This document shows positions 1 to 10,571 of a DNA stretch of 64,000 nt, in pieces. A program made the translations under genes and the position numbers. The stretch is taken from NCBI GenBank assembly GCA_022813625.1, contig JAKLMB010000031.1:124001-188000 (forward strand), in the 5' to 3' direction. The notes under the pieces were generated by a model, which was not told the origin of the DNA, made no database searches, and saw only the letters and a list, made by a program, of their open reading frames with translations. Position 1 is the first letter of the stretch, and every line of letters begins with the position of its first letter. Source of the stretch: Aaosphaeria pasadenensis. Its lineage: Eukaryota > Ascomycota > Dothideomycetes > Pleosporales.

Positions 1-1748
1 TGGCGAGCTGCTTTGCGCGGACTTCCATGGCGCGGTTTGCAGTGAATGAATAGCGCCCATAGGACCCCGACCCCAACAACAATACGATTAGAGCAAGCTG
101 CCAAAGATGTCGCTCCACTGCTTGTCGGAGGGATCGTTTGATGCTGCATCCGAGGGGGAGTTCTGCAAGGGAGTTTGATGCGAGTCGTCGGTCGCCGGTG
201 GTTCTGTATGGGCAGCGACAAGACTGATTAGTACAGTCTCGAGTCAGAAACGTTACAATTAGGAATATAGGAAAGTACTTACCCGTTGGTGTGCTCGGCA
301 ACCTCCTCACGTCGAACTACCTCTCCAATAGCGTCTCTGAACAGGTTTTCGAACTCGTCGTCAGACATGCCTTTCCTCTTCACAGAAGAAAGCTTCTCCT
401 TGAGCTCTGTCTCAGAGACTTCTGGACTCTGCACTGGCTTTCCCTCCTTATCGGGCTCTCCGCACTCAAACTGCGCTTTCCGCTCTCGTAGAGCATGCAC
501 AGCTCGATCTGCGACTAGGGTAACGCGTCGCGTTTTCTCGCTATCGGGTTCACAGGTCGGGGGCAGGGGTATCAACCCTCCAAATGAAAGCGGGTGCTCT
601 TTCTTGACGAAATCTTTGTCACAAACAAGCTCCAGATTCTGGTAACAGATGGCATGTGGGGGGCAGGGTTCGCACTGGGGAAGAGCTGGGCTCGCCCATT
701 CCGGGATATCAAGATTTGCCAAGTATGTAGACTCTCGGCCGATGCCGCAGAAGCCTACGACGTACTTTTCCTGCCTCCACAATCCACCTAAGACTGCGGC
801 CGTTGTGCTGAGCAAAGTAAGGGAAAATGCCTTCAGCGTGCCACTAGCTTTAGAGGGTTTATTTCGCCGGCGTGGAGGTAGAATGTCTTTCTCGCCGTTC
901 TTAGCTCGTTCGCGGACCAGCGATAATTGCTCTTCGGGCGTGAACTCTTCACCCAAATCATTATCATCTGGCTCTGGAAGCTCTTCCTCCTTATACTCTT
1001 GTTTGATGGGAACATCGAAGGTCCGGCGTGTCGGAACAACGATGCCATCGTCAAGTTGCTCAGCGCTGGGCTGAACTGTCCTGCGCCGATGTGTATCACT
1101 CTTCCGCTTCTCTTTATGTTCGAACCCTATGGTCTTCCGTCTGCGATCGCGTGAAACTGTATCCGGGGCTACCGGCGAGCTGCCGCTTTGGAAAGGGTTG
1201 TCTTGGGTGAAAGGACTCTCAATATCATGGTTATGCCATGATTCAGGGTCGGGAGAATCCTGCTTCACGGCTGGAGTAACCGACTTGCGGTTACGGCGAA
1301 CTGCAGGCTGATCCTCCGGTTCTAGGTCAGATGTGCGTGCATGCTTTGTAGGGACAGTCCGAGAAGGGGTCTTTGAGCGAGTGGTAGGAAGATCATGCTC
1401 CTCCTCAGTGGCAGCCCTGGTACGCCTCGACGTGCGTCGGACTGTGGAAGGCGGAGGAGGGGCAAGTAGAGTGTCATCTTCGGGGTCCTCTGTCGTTGTA
1501 CTCTCCTGGCTTGAGGGAACATCGACGATGCCTCTGGTAGAGCGCTTTGTCCGAGCCTGCGCGCGTTGAATTTTGTCTGCTTGAGGGAGTACCTGCTCTC
1601 GAAAGTGGTCGAGAAGAATGGCCTTCTTTGCAGAAGAAGGATAGGTCACGCCGTGCTTCAACAAGATACTGCGCAGCTCTGGGACAGTTATCTTTGACGG
1701 GTCGACCTCGGGGTCGAAGTACCAGTACTCTCCGCGCGCATCAGCCAT
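1..1748 (-). CDS. SRC1: Src1/Heh1-type inner nuclear membrane protein (LEM/HeH + MSC domains), 3' end cut by window
   Basis: Inner nuclear membrane protein of the LEM/Man1-Src1 family, which tethers chromatin to the nuclear envelope. The N-terminus carries the HeH/LEM fold (YWYFDPEVDPSKITVPELRS, then an SAKKAILLDHF helix). A long charged disordered region follows, with basic runs that look like nuclear import signals. A first membrane segment (AFSLTLLSTTAAVLGGLW, near residue 310) leads into the Cys-containing luminal MSC domain (CEPCPPHAIC). An intron at 204-282 (donor GTAAGT, acceptor ATACAG on the minus strand) joins in frame to an exon running off the left edge. That exon encodes a second membrane segment (WQLALIVLLLGSGSYG). 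The start at 1748 (MADARGEYWYFD) fits the family better than the upstream Met at 1766. The gene is incomplete because the stop lies outside the window. Confidence 0.9.
204..282 (-). other. Intron between MSC domain and second transmembrane segment of SRC1
   Basis: The donor reads GGTAAGTACTT on the minus strand, so a second potential GT donor lies 4 nt downstream of the first. The branch-like sequence is TACTAAT and the acceptor CATACAG. Splicing at the first donor keeps the frame into the second membrane segment. Retention, or use of the second donor, hits TAA directly after residues TNG and gives a one-membrane-span protein. Confidence 0.75.
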
Positions 1749-1766
1749 GTTGTGAGGGTTGTGCAA

Positions 1767-2094
1767 GGAACGTGGAAAGGAAATGCGCGGTTGTGTTGTT
1801 AGACCAGTGCTGTATACTTGATCGGCCAGAATGTGCGCAGGCTTAAGCGGGTGGGTGAAGTGGGTTGTTATGATGTCAGTTGATGAGGCAACGAAAGCTC
1901 ACGATTATCCGAGCGCACGGACCACAAAGTCGCTCTTCCTTGTTCCGGGCATCCCACTCACTCATTGCCCACGTGCGCAGGTCGACTCTGGCATTTTCTT
2001 TGTGAAAAGTCCGTCAAGTCTTTGTCCAAAATCTCCAATCGGCACATACCTTGAGGCAATCAAGGGAAAGGACTTTGCCTTTCTTGATTTGATC
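1767..2094. promoter_or_regulatory. Divergent intergenic region between SRC1 and the 2EXR-like gene
   Basis: A 330-bp spacer between two divergently transcribed start codons. It must hold both promoters or leaders. An open frame continues upstream of 2095 to 1831 on the plus strand, but it lacks family similarity and is treated as leader. No clear TATA box was seen. Confidence 0.4.
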
Positions 2095-2976
2095 ATGACT
2101 ACCTCAGCCCTCGCACCGCCGCCGACATGCAGGCTCTTGGATTTACCTCGAGAATTGCGGGACCTGATATATACTTATGCTTTGTATTCACCCGATGGGC
2201 TGTTCTACCACCGCTACGATGACTATAAAGCTATCCTGTCGCCATCTCTGGAATCTGCTGTTGAGTGGAACCAATTGAAGTACACTTGCCGGGCACTCTA
2301 CCATGAAGTTGCCGGCCTTGAACTCCAAATGAACGATGAGCTGACCTTTGTGGCCGGACCAAGTCGGCATGGCAAATACATAGAAAGAATGCCAGCAGTG
2401 CAGTTCTTAGGATTTCTCGACATGTGCCATGCTAAATGGCAGAATTGTATACGACAAGTCCACCTTCGCAACCTACACTCTTCGATGCATGCGCTGGTGA
2501 TGTGGGAGGATAGCGGTTCGCAAGATCTACATTTGATCGTTTACTGGTGTCAATTGCACCCCCTCGCTCGAGTGTTTTGGGAGCTGCCAATCTTGGGCGA
2601 TATCGGACAGAACGATCCTTTGTTGTTCATCAGCGATGGCATTATGTTCAAAAATGCATTTCGCAGCAGCCGAGATCATGGCCGACTTGTCAAAGATTTG
2701 AATCTTTATCTGGTTTGGGGAACCCTGCAGGTGTACGAAGCGCTCTGGCGAAGTGATTTGAAAGGAATGGCGAGACACAAGCGCAAGTTAATGGAGCCGA
2801 TCGAAGCAGAGAACTTCAGGGTCAGACCGAGCGATGGGCCGTTCAAGGAGGCAGATTTCCGCAAGACGATCGAAGCCGAGGTTCTTAATAGAACGGTGGA
2901 TGGCGGTCGAGCTTCACCAGAAGTGATGCAGGCTTGTGTGCAGCTCGCAAGGAGTTGGTATACCTTTGGAATATGA
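2095..2976 (+). CDS. 2EXR / F-box-like fungal protein
   Basis: Single-exon protein of 293 aa. Near the N-terminus it carries LLDLPRELRDLIYTYAL, the LPxELRxxIYxY signature of fungal 2EXR/F-box-like proteins. These are numerous in Pezizomycotina and are usually presumed to be adaptor or scaffold proteins; no enzymatic role is known. A second conserved feature is LKYTCRALYHEVAGLELQ, the usual 'TCR.lyhEa' segment after the motif. The rest is alpha/beta with conserved Trp and no membrane span. The ATG at 2095 is chosen because the motif begins 13 residues later. Up to 88 in-frame residues upstream (to 1831) look like translated leader. Specific substrate or partner unknown. Confidence 0.8.
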   Translation: MTTSALAPPPTCRLLDLPRELRDLIYTYALYSPDGLFYHRYDDYKAILSPSLESAVEWNQLKYTCRALYHEVAGLELQMNDELTFVAGPSRHGKYIERMPAVQFLGFLDMCHAKWQNCIRQVHLRNLHSSMHALVMWEDSGSQDLHLIVYWCQLHPLARVFWELPILGDIGQNDPLLFISDGIMFKNAFRSSRDHGRLVKDLNLYLVWGTLQVYEALWRSDLKGMARHKRKLMEPIEAENFRVRPSDGPFKEADFRKTIEAEVLNRTVDGGRASPEVMQACVQLARSWYTFGI

Positions 2977-4090
2977 AACTTGGGGATCTACATTAGGCGC
3001 CCAGGGTCTCGCCTAAATCTGTCTACGACTGTTCCACGTTCTTTACACGGTATCTACACAGTACTGTGTACACGTCGAGAACTACCAAGAGTCTTTCATA
3101 CATTGGACACAGTGACGGTATCCTAGTTATGGACTGTGCCGCATGTGCCCATGCATTGAGCAGTGCACTCAAGCTATGACTATGGCCATGGCTTCTCCCC
3201 ATGACCTTGACCATGAGCGATAATGTTACACTATGACCTGCAACAAGTGTCAAATTAGCAAACCAGGCCGTGCGATACAATCCTTGCGATAATCTACCGG
3301 CAGAGTCGATAACGCACAGTCTTCGGTTCGTCATGTGGATCATTCGCGGCTTGCGTGCGTCTGCGTCGTGCAGCTCTACACGTACTGTGACCTACAGGTA
3401 GCGGAGGTGATTCGCGCACCAAAGACTACCTTATGATGGACTAGTGGAGAGCGAAGAAGCTTGATTCGACTCGCGCAAAACGAAAACGGATCGGGATGCT
3501 GTTATTGTAATGGAGGCATGCAATATTACGGAGACGGTGTGAATCCAAGGTCGATGTGGGTGAGCATGGCAGGCTGGGCGAACGTTATGACGTAGTAAGC
3601 CAGATTGCCCGAAACACGACACGATCATCCATCAATCCTTCTCGTCCATGGGCCACCCTCGCCCTCCCCCATTACCCTTGAATTATTGCCAGTGCGAAGT
3701 TGCGGTCAGCTTAGGTGCTGCGGAAACTCTCACCACCATGCGCCCATTGAGCAATCGGACACGTTCATTTTACCGTCTTCAAGGCCGTCCCCGCCCCCCT
3801 AAAATGGTGTCAACACTATGAACGACACCCCACGGGCGGACGGCCGTCGTTGACATTATACCCTCCAAGCATCCTCCTTCCCGTCTTTACCCTCCACTTA
3901 CCCATCCTCCCTCCCTCTTCCTGGTGTTCGTCCTTGCTCTTCCTCGATTCTTCCATTTGCTAGTCATTTGTGATCCTTCTTCTCTGATAGTTAGCGGTTG
4001 CTCTCCGTATATGCCGATAATATAGATCATCTCACTCCGTCAGTCAAAAAAAGATCCGCAGCAGTCGCGAAGGCGCAACACCACGCCAAA
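2977..4090. other. Intergenic region with CT-rich leader
   Basis: No gene recognised in about 1.1 kb. Only short shadow frames occur. The last 250 bases before 4091 are strongly CT-rich on the plus strand (about 3860-3960), a common feature of leaders or core promoters of filamentous-fungal housekeeping genes, and probably belong to the gene starting at 4091. Confidence 0.5.
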
Positions 4091-5228
4091 ATGAATTACG
4101 CCAATATGATTGAGGAGAAAAACCTCAAAGTACAGCTCCTTGTCCTTTACACTGCCTGCATTTACGACTAACACCACATAGAAAACATTCATAATTGCAA
4201 CACTGTGCTCAACTCTCATTGGCACATTTACCTCCTCAATGGGCCTCTGGGATCGCGTGAATGAGAAAAGGAAACAGACCAAAAGAGATAGCAAGCAGGA
4301 TGGCGAGATCAAGAAGCTCAAGGAACAGATCGAGCAGACCGAGAAACGCAGCAAGGAACGTGAAGAGCAGATGCGGCGGCGCGATGAGGTTGGGGATAAT
4401 TTCGAGCGGTCCGGTGCCCTCATCCAACGACAATACGACGAAGGCTACGGTCACCTGGGCCGTAGGTTCGCTGTTGGGGATCAGATTACGGAGAACAAGC
4501 TGCAAGCACAGGTCATTGCATTGCAGCAGACCGTCATTCACGTTCTGCAAGATGCTCTCTACAATGACCGCCCACTCACACGAGCGGACATGGCCAAACT
4601 TGTTGCTGCCTCTAATTCCGCACGGGAGGGTTCACTCGATGCGCTTAGGCAACAACAACAAAGGCTATCTATCGAAGGACCTCCTCCACGCGCATTGTCG
4701 GCGCCGAAGCGTGCCTCTACCATCGTGGAGGCAGACCCACTCTTCTGTAGATACAGCTTAGACCTTCAGTACATTCCACACAAGCCTCTCGCTGCCGATT
4801 TTGCGCCAGGTGGGAACTGCCGATGCCCTGCATGCGGACTGTGCGTAGACGCTACTGCCGATGATTTCTGGCAGATTGGGAAGCGGTTCCCAGTACTGAT
4901 AAGCGACGGTGGCTACGAGAAAGAGGTCTTGGAGACAAGGGAGTTTCACCTCGGACAACGCTTCGTTATCAAGTGCCACACAGCGGACGGACAATACGCT
5001 TGTATCTTATGCAACAAACATCGCGACGTCGATGCTATTTGCCGCACAGTCGATTCTCTTGTCAAACACGTTGGCAAATTCCACGACATGTCCGAACTTG
5101 AGCGAGAAGTAGATCTTCGTGAGTCCAGGGCACCACCCCTGGCCCTCCTCCCACCACCGCCACCAGCACCACAACCGCCGCCCGCGCGGAAAGAAATTAA
5201 AGAAGTTGAAGTTCGACAATACCGATAA
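4091..5228 (+). CDS. Conserved fungal membrane-anchored protein with coiled coil and C2H2-like zinc motif
   Basis: Two exons, 4091-4129 and 4182-5228; the 52-bp intron has branch CGACTAAC and acceptor CATAG. The product is 361 aa. The spliced N-terminus reads MNYANMIEEKNLKKTFIIAT and leads into a short hydrophobic stretch (TLCSTLIGTFTSSMGLW), probably a signal anchor. A strongly charged coiled coil of about 60 residues (KEQIEQTEKRSKEREEQ) follows. The C-terminal half holds CRCPACGLC and then CILCNKH...HVGKFHD, which could bind zinc in C2H2 fashion. The tail is proline-rich and then basic. I recognise this as a widespread fungal family but know no function. Without the small first exon the membrane anchor would be missed. 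Confidence 0.8.
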
Positions 5229-6009
5229 CGATGATACGTATATAGTCATAGCATTTTCAGCAAGTCTACACTTAGCATGGCGTTTTGTTCTATATCCATG
5301 GAATTTGATTCTTTTGATCTCAAAAGTCATCCACGGATATTATCACGAATTTCCTATATTCTCATCTCTCTCTATTATACAGTGCAGGCAAGTTTGTCAT
5401 AAAAGAAGAATAACCACTCATCTTTACTCCTATTCAACCGGAACACAACTCGGGGCACAGCTCGATGTCATTCCACCAACTGAGTCATTAAACGATCGTC
5501 AATCAAGACTTCTTGTCACAATGCGCGTGATTCTTTCTTTTCCATACGCGTTCAAGCCATTTCGCCGATAAAGCAAGTCGCCACCGCCGTAGCCATTTAT
5601 CATGAAGCAGAGCCGAGATCAATACTGACTTACAAATTCAAGGGTAGATACTGCTACGGGCTCGCTACGTGTCTTAGGACAACCACCAATGTATAACCCG
5701 ACTCTCGTCCTATGACGGTACGATTCCAATACATGATCATACTATATAAAAGCAGGTATGCAGGAACGTTCATAGTAGGGAAGGGTAGAGAAATGCAATA
5801 GAATTCATAAATTCCCACCTAAAACGGTTCTCCTAATTGTGAACTCATTTCCTGTGCAAATCCACCTAGTAAGAATTGGTACACACCGTCCCAAATAATT
5901 TGTGAAAGTGAATATCTGCAAGATTTAATATCCCAATATACCTTTGATAGAACGTTATCCGTCAAGTCACTACTATTCGCTACGCTTGAAAAAAACAGTG
6001 TGCCTGGTG
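5229..6009. other. Intergenic region, AT-rich
   Basis: About 780 bp between the 3' ends of two convergent genes. No credible coding sequence, RNA gene or repeat seen; presumably the two 3' untranslated regions and terminators. Confidence 0.5.
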
Positions 6010-6941
6010 TTACACTACATCATTGACGCTGAAGTCACCACTAAAGGCATCAAACGTGCACACCAGTTGGGATCTCGAATCAAAAAGCTCCTGTTTCGTG
6101 ACCCGGTGGGTTATCCATTCCGCATATTCCATAGTCGACGGATCCAGAACCTCATTCTCCAGAGCTAATGAGGAGGCCGTTGACAGTTCCTGGCTTATAA
6201 ATGGCACCTCTTGTGAACCGTCATAAAGATCGTAGGTTGAAAGCAACGTGGGATGTCTGTTCGTAGTGTGATCGTTATTATCTCGTACTAGTCTCTCGCT
6301 TATTATGCCACTGTGTGATAGCTGGAGTGAAGAAGGATGGCCAAGATCTGAATCAGGGCTTATAGATCTGAGAACCTCAGTAGATGGTGTGCAGCTCTCA
6401 TGAAGTTTGGGTTGTATCGCAGTGCAGAGGCTTTCCGGTGAGCCGACTTCCAATGAATCGATTTCTGATGAATCATGGGTATTCTGATGCTCGCCATAGG
6501 GGAGAGGGAGGTCCAGTCGGTCGAGGATGTCGTGCGTGAGAGGATAGCCGCTTTCTGCTTTGCTCAGTGGTGGTCCCGGCCAGCCCTGGCCGCATTGTAA
6601 CCGACTATAAAGTTCTCGAAGACCGGCCACGAGTTGGGCTTGTTGTTGCTCAAGAATCTCTACATATCTGCGACCCCAATTTAGCATACTTTCAAGCCGG
6701 CAGCGAAAGAGTGAAAGCTTACCCCTTAGGATATGATTTATCCTTATGATTGCGCCTCCTTGTAAAGATACAAATTGCATCATCTGTTTTACAGCGATTA
6801 CATGGAGCCATGCCACTGCACTGTGATCTGTTAGGTGCAATAGAAGACGGGGGATTGGAGAAATACCTTTGATTTCTTGAGACGACAGCGATCGCAAGCT
6901 TTACAGACTCGCTTTCGGATTTGTCGTTGCCTGGCTTCCAT
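6010..6941 (-). CDS. Zn2Cys6 transcription factor
   Basis: Three exons on the minus strand: 6941-6867, 6820-6723 and 6667-6010, separated by 46- and 55-bp introns; product 276 aa. Joining exons 1 and 2 gives a complete Gal4-type binuclear zinc cluster with cysteines at residues 16, 19, 26, 32, 35 and 42 (CDRCRLKKSKC, then CNRC). The linker leads into YVEILEQQQAQLVAGLRELY, a leucine-heptad dimerisation helix typical of this class. The remainder is Ser/Asp-rich and disordered. There is no fungal_trans middle homology domain, so the protein is short for the class. It is divergently transcribed from an RTA1-like gene (start 7652), so the pair shares a promoter region and may be co-regulated. Target unknown. 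Confidence 0.85.
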
Positions 6942-7651
6942 CGTCTTGTATACTAACGGATATGGCAATATTCTAAGGAAGAAGACGACACACCAAAGGG
7001 AAACAAAATTGGCTCGGTAAGATCAAGAATGAATGAATGAAGCCAGTGTTGTGAGGTGATGGCTTTTCGAGCCCCTGATTCGATTGCCATTACTCCGACC
7101 AGGCAAGCCAATGGGCACTTGTCCAAAGGCACATCGCTCAATATACTACACTAAAATTAGACGAGCCATTCAAATTTTGGCTCCTGGTGTATTTGCTGCT
7201 CACTACTATTCTAACGTTCGTTGTCTTGAAATATCAATGCGGATACTGTGTGGGGCTACGAGTACGAGTGCGTATCGCGTAACTGTCGTACGCAGTCAGT
7301 GCAGGTTTAGGAAATGTGACTAGAGTTTTATGGTTAGCTGAATCCATTCCTCGACCCCGCTCGTCCAATCAGCATCAGATCGGTACGCATTATACGCATT
7401 TTCTAAGATCGGCCTGTCTCTAAAGGTACCCGTCTAAACAAATATCTTTGTAGGTGCTCTTCGAAATTCTATCATTGTGACTATATAATGCATATCTGTT
7501 TTGTCCTGAGCAAACCACTTACATTTACTGAGCCTTTCTCTTCACTTCATTGCAATTTACAGGATCGTTCTTCGTTCGTTTATTATACCCACTGGTAGTA
7601 TTCCATCGATCCGTTCACCATTTGCCTTCGATCGGAAAGCAGTCCTGCAAA
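6942..7651. promoter_or_regulatory. Shared divergent promoter of the Zn2Cys6 factor and RTA1-like gene
   Basis: About 710 bp between two divergent start codons. A TATA-like sequence (TATATAAT, 7482-7489) lies about 160 bases before the RTA1-like ATG. No operator could be assigned. Confidence 0.5.
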
Positions 7652-8679
7652 ATGGCAGACGAACATGTCGACTTCAAACTCTACCGCTACGAGCCATCAA
7701 TGGCAGCTGCTGTCATCTTCATCATCCTTTTTCTATCGATCACAGCAGTCCATACCTATCAGATGATACGTACTCGGGCGTGGATCTTTATTCCTTTTGT
7801 TGTTGGCGGCTTCTGTACGTTTAATCTGGCGAAGCTTTCAGCTCTTTACTGACCGACCTCTTTTAGTTCAATGCATTGGATATATCGGAGTAAGTATTAT
7901 GTAGCGACGATACCATGAAGTTAAGCTGATTTGGCCACATGAATAGAGAGCGAAATCGTCCGCCGAATCGCCAGACTGGAAAGTCCCCACATACTCTTTA
8001 CAGACGATCCTCCTGCTCGTTGCCCCGGCCCTATACGCGGCGAGTATCTATATGATGCTTGGACGGATAATCCTGGTCACCGACGGCGAGGCGCACTCGA
8101 TAATTCGGAAGAGATGGCTTACAAAGATATTCGTGGCTGGGGATGTTGTATCCTTCTTGATGCAAGGTGCTGGTAATGTCTCATGCCTCTCCAAATGCAC
8201 GACAGTATAAATCTTGCTAACGAGTTACTGTAGGTGGAGGCATCATGGCGAGCGGCACGGTGAGCGCCTTGAATACGGGTGAAAGGATCATAATTGGCGG
8301 CCTGGTGGTGCAGCTCCTATTCTTTGGCTGCTTCGTTGTGACGAGTGCAATCTTTCACATCCGCATGCGCAAATGTCCGACATCTAGAGTTATAACGCAG
8401 CCTATACCATGGGAGAGGCAGCTGCAGGCGCTTTACGGGGCAAGCTTACTTATCCTAGTCCGTTCCCTGTTTCGGTTGATTGAATATGCACAAGGCAACG
8501 ATGGATATCTCATCTCTCATGAAGTGTTTTTGTACATATTTGATTCGGTACTCATGCTGGCGACCATGGTACTTTTGGCGTGGATCCATCCGAGTGAAAT
8601 AACAGCGCGGCTGAAAAGTGGTAACGGAAAAGCTGTTCGCAACATGGTTTCGGTTTATTCCCTTGCCTCTCTTGCTTGA
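7652..8679 (+). CDS. RTA1-like seven-transmembrane lipid-translocating / resistance protein
   Basis: Four exons: 7652-7814, 7867-7889, 7947-8172 and 8234-8679; product 285 aa. The 23-nt second exon encodes the conserved FQCIGYIGR stretch. Family landmarks are YRYEPS near the N-terminus, the GRIILVTDGE loop, KIFVAGDVVSFLMQGAGGG, and near the end the acidic-flanked FRLIEYAQG and HEVFLYIFDS segments. About seven hydrophobic helices are visible, as expected for the RTA1/RSB1 family. That family is linked in yeast to sphingoid-base efflux and resistance to 7-aminocholesterol. It probably sits in the plasma membrane. It lies between two Zn2Cys6 genes, one divergent and one convergent. Confidence 0.9.
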
Positions 8680-9063
8680 ATAGGTGGAAAGGGAGGGGGG
8701 CGGTTGAGGAGAGCGCGGGAGATGGAGAGCGCGAAATAATACAGTTTCGAGGAGGAGGGGCACCGTCAATCATTAGAAGTAGATACGAATGTGTATTCTT
8801 GCCGTGTCGCATGCTATATTTCCGAGAAACTACTGTAGAGTCAGTCATGCGTATAAGAGCTTGTTTCCGTGTATTATCCTGAGCTAATAAAACAGCGAAT
8901 AATTACTCTGGCGTAGATCTACACTTTACAAGGATCCCAGTGGGCCATTCGTCTCTGCCATATTCTGTCAAGGTCATCTCAAGTTTAGACTCACGCTAGC
9001 TCATACATATTTCTTCTAGAGTCGAGTTAGGATAAAAATTAATTGTGACATTCACCTTTCGGT
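8680..9063. other. Convergent intergenic region
   Basis: A 384-bp gap between convergent 3' ends, with a purine-rich stretch at about 8683-8760. No gene seen; expected 3' untranslated regions. Confidence 0.5.
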
Positions 9064-10377
9064 CTATAAATCGCTCGGCATCAGCAGCGGGTCGGGCTCA
9101 TGAGTTGCGAGCGTAGCTGCCTCTCTTGCCCACTCGGTCCAACTCGCCCATGCCGGGTCGGCATCGCACAGTGATTTGGCGAGAGTCTCAATGAGACTCG
9201 TTCCGATATCTCTCCCCCACCAACGATCACGAGCGTAGAGCAGTAGTACTCCATAATGAATGATGATGAGCTTAGCCATAGGATCATCGTCTTTAAACAA
9301 TGCGAACAGTTTCTCGCTGACCATTGTCGGCCAGGCGATAACGGGCCCAAGGTAGTATCGGGACATTTCCATTTGACCAAAGGCTGTCTTGAGGGTCTCG
9401 ATACCAGAGAGATAGGCTTCGTGTCTCTCAGGGTTTTCGAATGTGATAAAGCTATCCGCCCGCTCCCGGAGTCTAATTAATGCATGACCAGTATCGCCAC
9501 TAGGTGTGGATAATCCGGGGTCCTGGTAATTTGGCTGAAAGAGTGCCGCAAGCTTTCCTTCTCGAAAAGATGAACCAGTTCCTTGGGATATGAGTCGCGT
9601 TCCTCGGAGGAGTTCAAACATGCTCACCATACTTTCGGCGAGCGAAGTATGGGTTGGTACGGAGCATGACCTTGGGAATGCTAGCGCCAGAATAGTAATA
9701 ATAATGGAAAATGCAAAGATGGCGATACTATTGTCGCTGGAAATCATTTGCAAAGCATCTCTATATTTTCGTAACCCGGAACTGTGGTAGTGAGTGGCAA
9801 TCTCGGTGTAATGCCACCGCAAATCTGGACTCTCGTCGGCGAGATGAAGCGAAGAGAGTGCGAGAAGTCCATCCATCAGAAATTCGTGACGTATGGCTTC
9901 CTCTGGAACAATCTTTCTCCATATTTCAATGTCATCGAGGTTATGTGCCATACTATTGCACGTTGTCGTCGTATAATGAATTATCAACTGCAGTTCCTGG
10001 AGCCTTGTGACCTTAGCAGGAGCCTAGATCAATGGATCCTGCATGCAATGGCATGTCAAGGGGATCTGAAGCAGGGTATCCTGCTTATGCGCGCTTTCTT
10101 CGCTATTCGCTCGCGAAGCATGTCTAGTAGCAGTTGCCTGGGATAGTCCGTAGGTGCAATCCACGCGACGTTTGCTGCAATTGTGGCATGAAGGTTGTTC
10201 TTCTCCGCACTGTTGAAGCCATGTGAGCTGTTTGACAACAAATACATACGCGCAATTGATCCCTCAGCATTCGATGATCGTCATGCCTAAAGAAAGATTA
10301 GGTTGTACCTTTATATGTCTCTTTTTGCATGGCAAGCAACCAAAACGTGATTTAGAATGTGGCTTCCGGGATGACAT
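9064..10377 (-). CDS. Upc2-like Zn2Cys6 transcription factor with an in-frame TAG or a GC-AG intron
   Basis: Exon 1 (10377-10309) and the exon from 10209 join across a 99-bp intron into a full zinc cluster with cysteines at residues 14, 17, 24, 31, 34 and 41 (CLPCKKRHIKC, CHNC). The body from about 10023 to 9064 matches the sterol-uptake-control type of regulator (IIHYTTTTC, then EAIRHEFLMDGLLALSSLHL). Between the two parts the reading frame stays open except for one TAG at 10026-10024, and no GT donor is available there. Either a GC-AG intron is used (CAG|GCAACT at 10137 to TAG at 10024, 114 bp, giving 366 aa) or the gene is broken by a nonsense change. The C-terminal half is well preserved, which favours function or recent loss. 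Confidence 0.75.
10024..10026 (-). other. In-frame TAG between DNA-binding and regulatory domains
   Basis: Reading from the zinc-cluster exon, codons stay in one frame for 61 codons to TAG at 10026-10024, and the same frame continues straight into the regulatory domain. A TAG is also a usable intron acceptor, so the triplet could be the end of a GC-AG intron instead of a stop. Confidence 0.6.
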
Positions 10378-10571
10378 GATGTGTCAAATGATATGCACAC
10401 TGCATGATATTTATGAGGGTCTCGAGAATTGGTTGTTTATCAGATAGGAACAATAGAATTGTGGATGGGATGTCAATGGAAGGTCAGGAGCTCGTTGAGA
10501 ATTCCTCTAGTTAAGCTGAGCCGAAACGCCAAGGCTGGCAGCTTGCATGCGCTGGTGTACTGTAAATAGTC

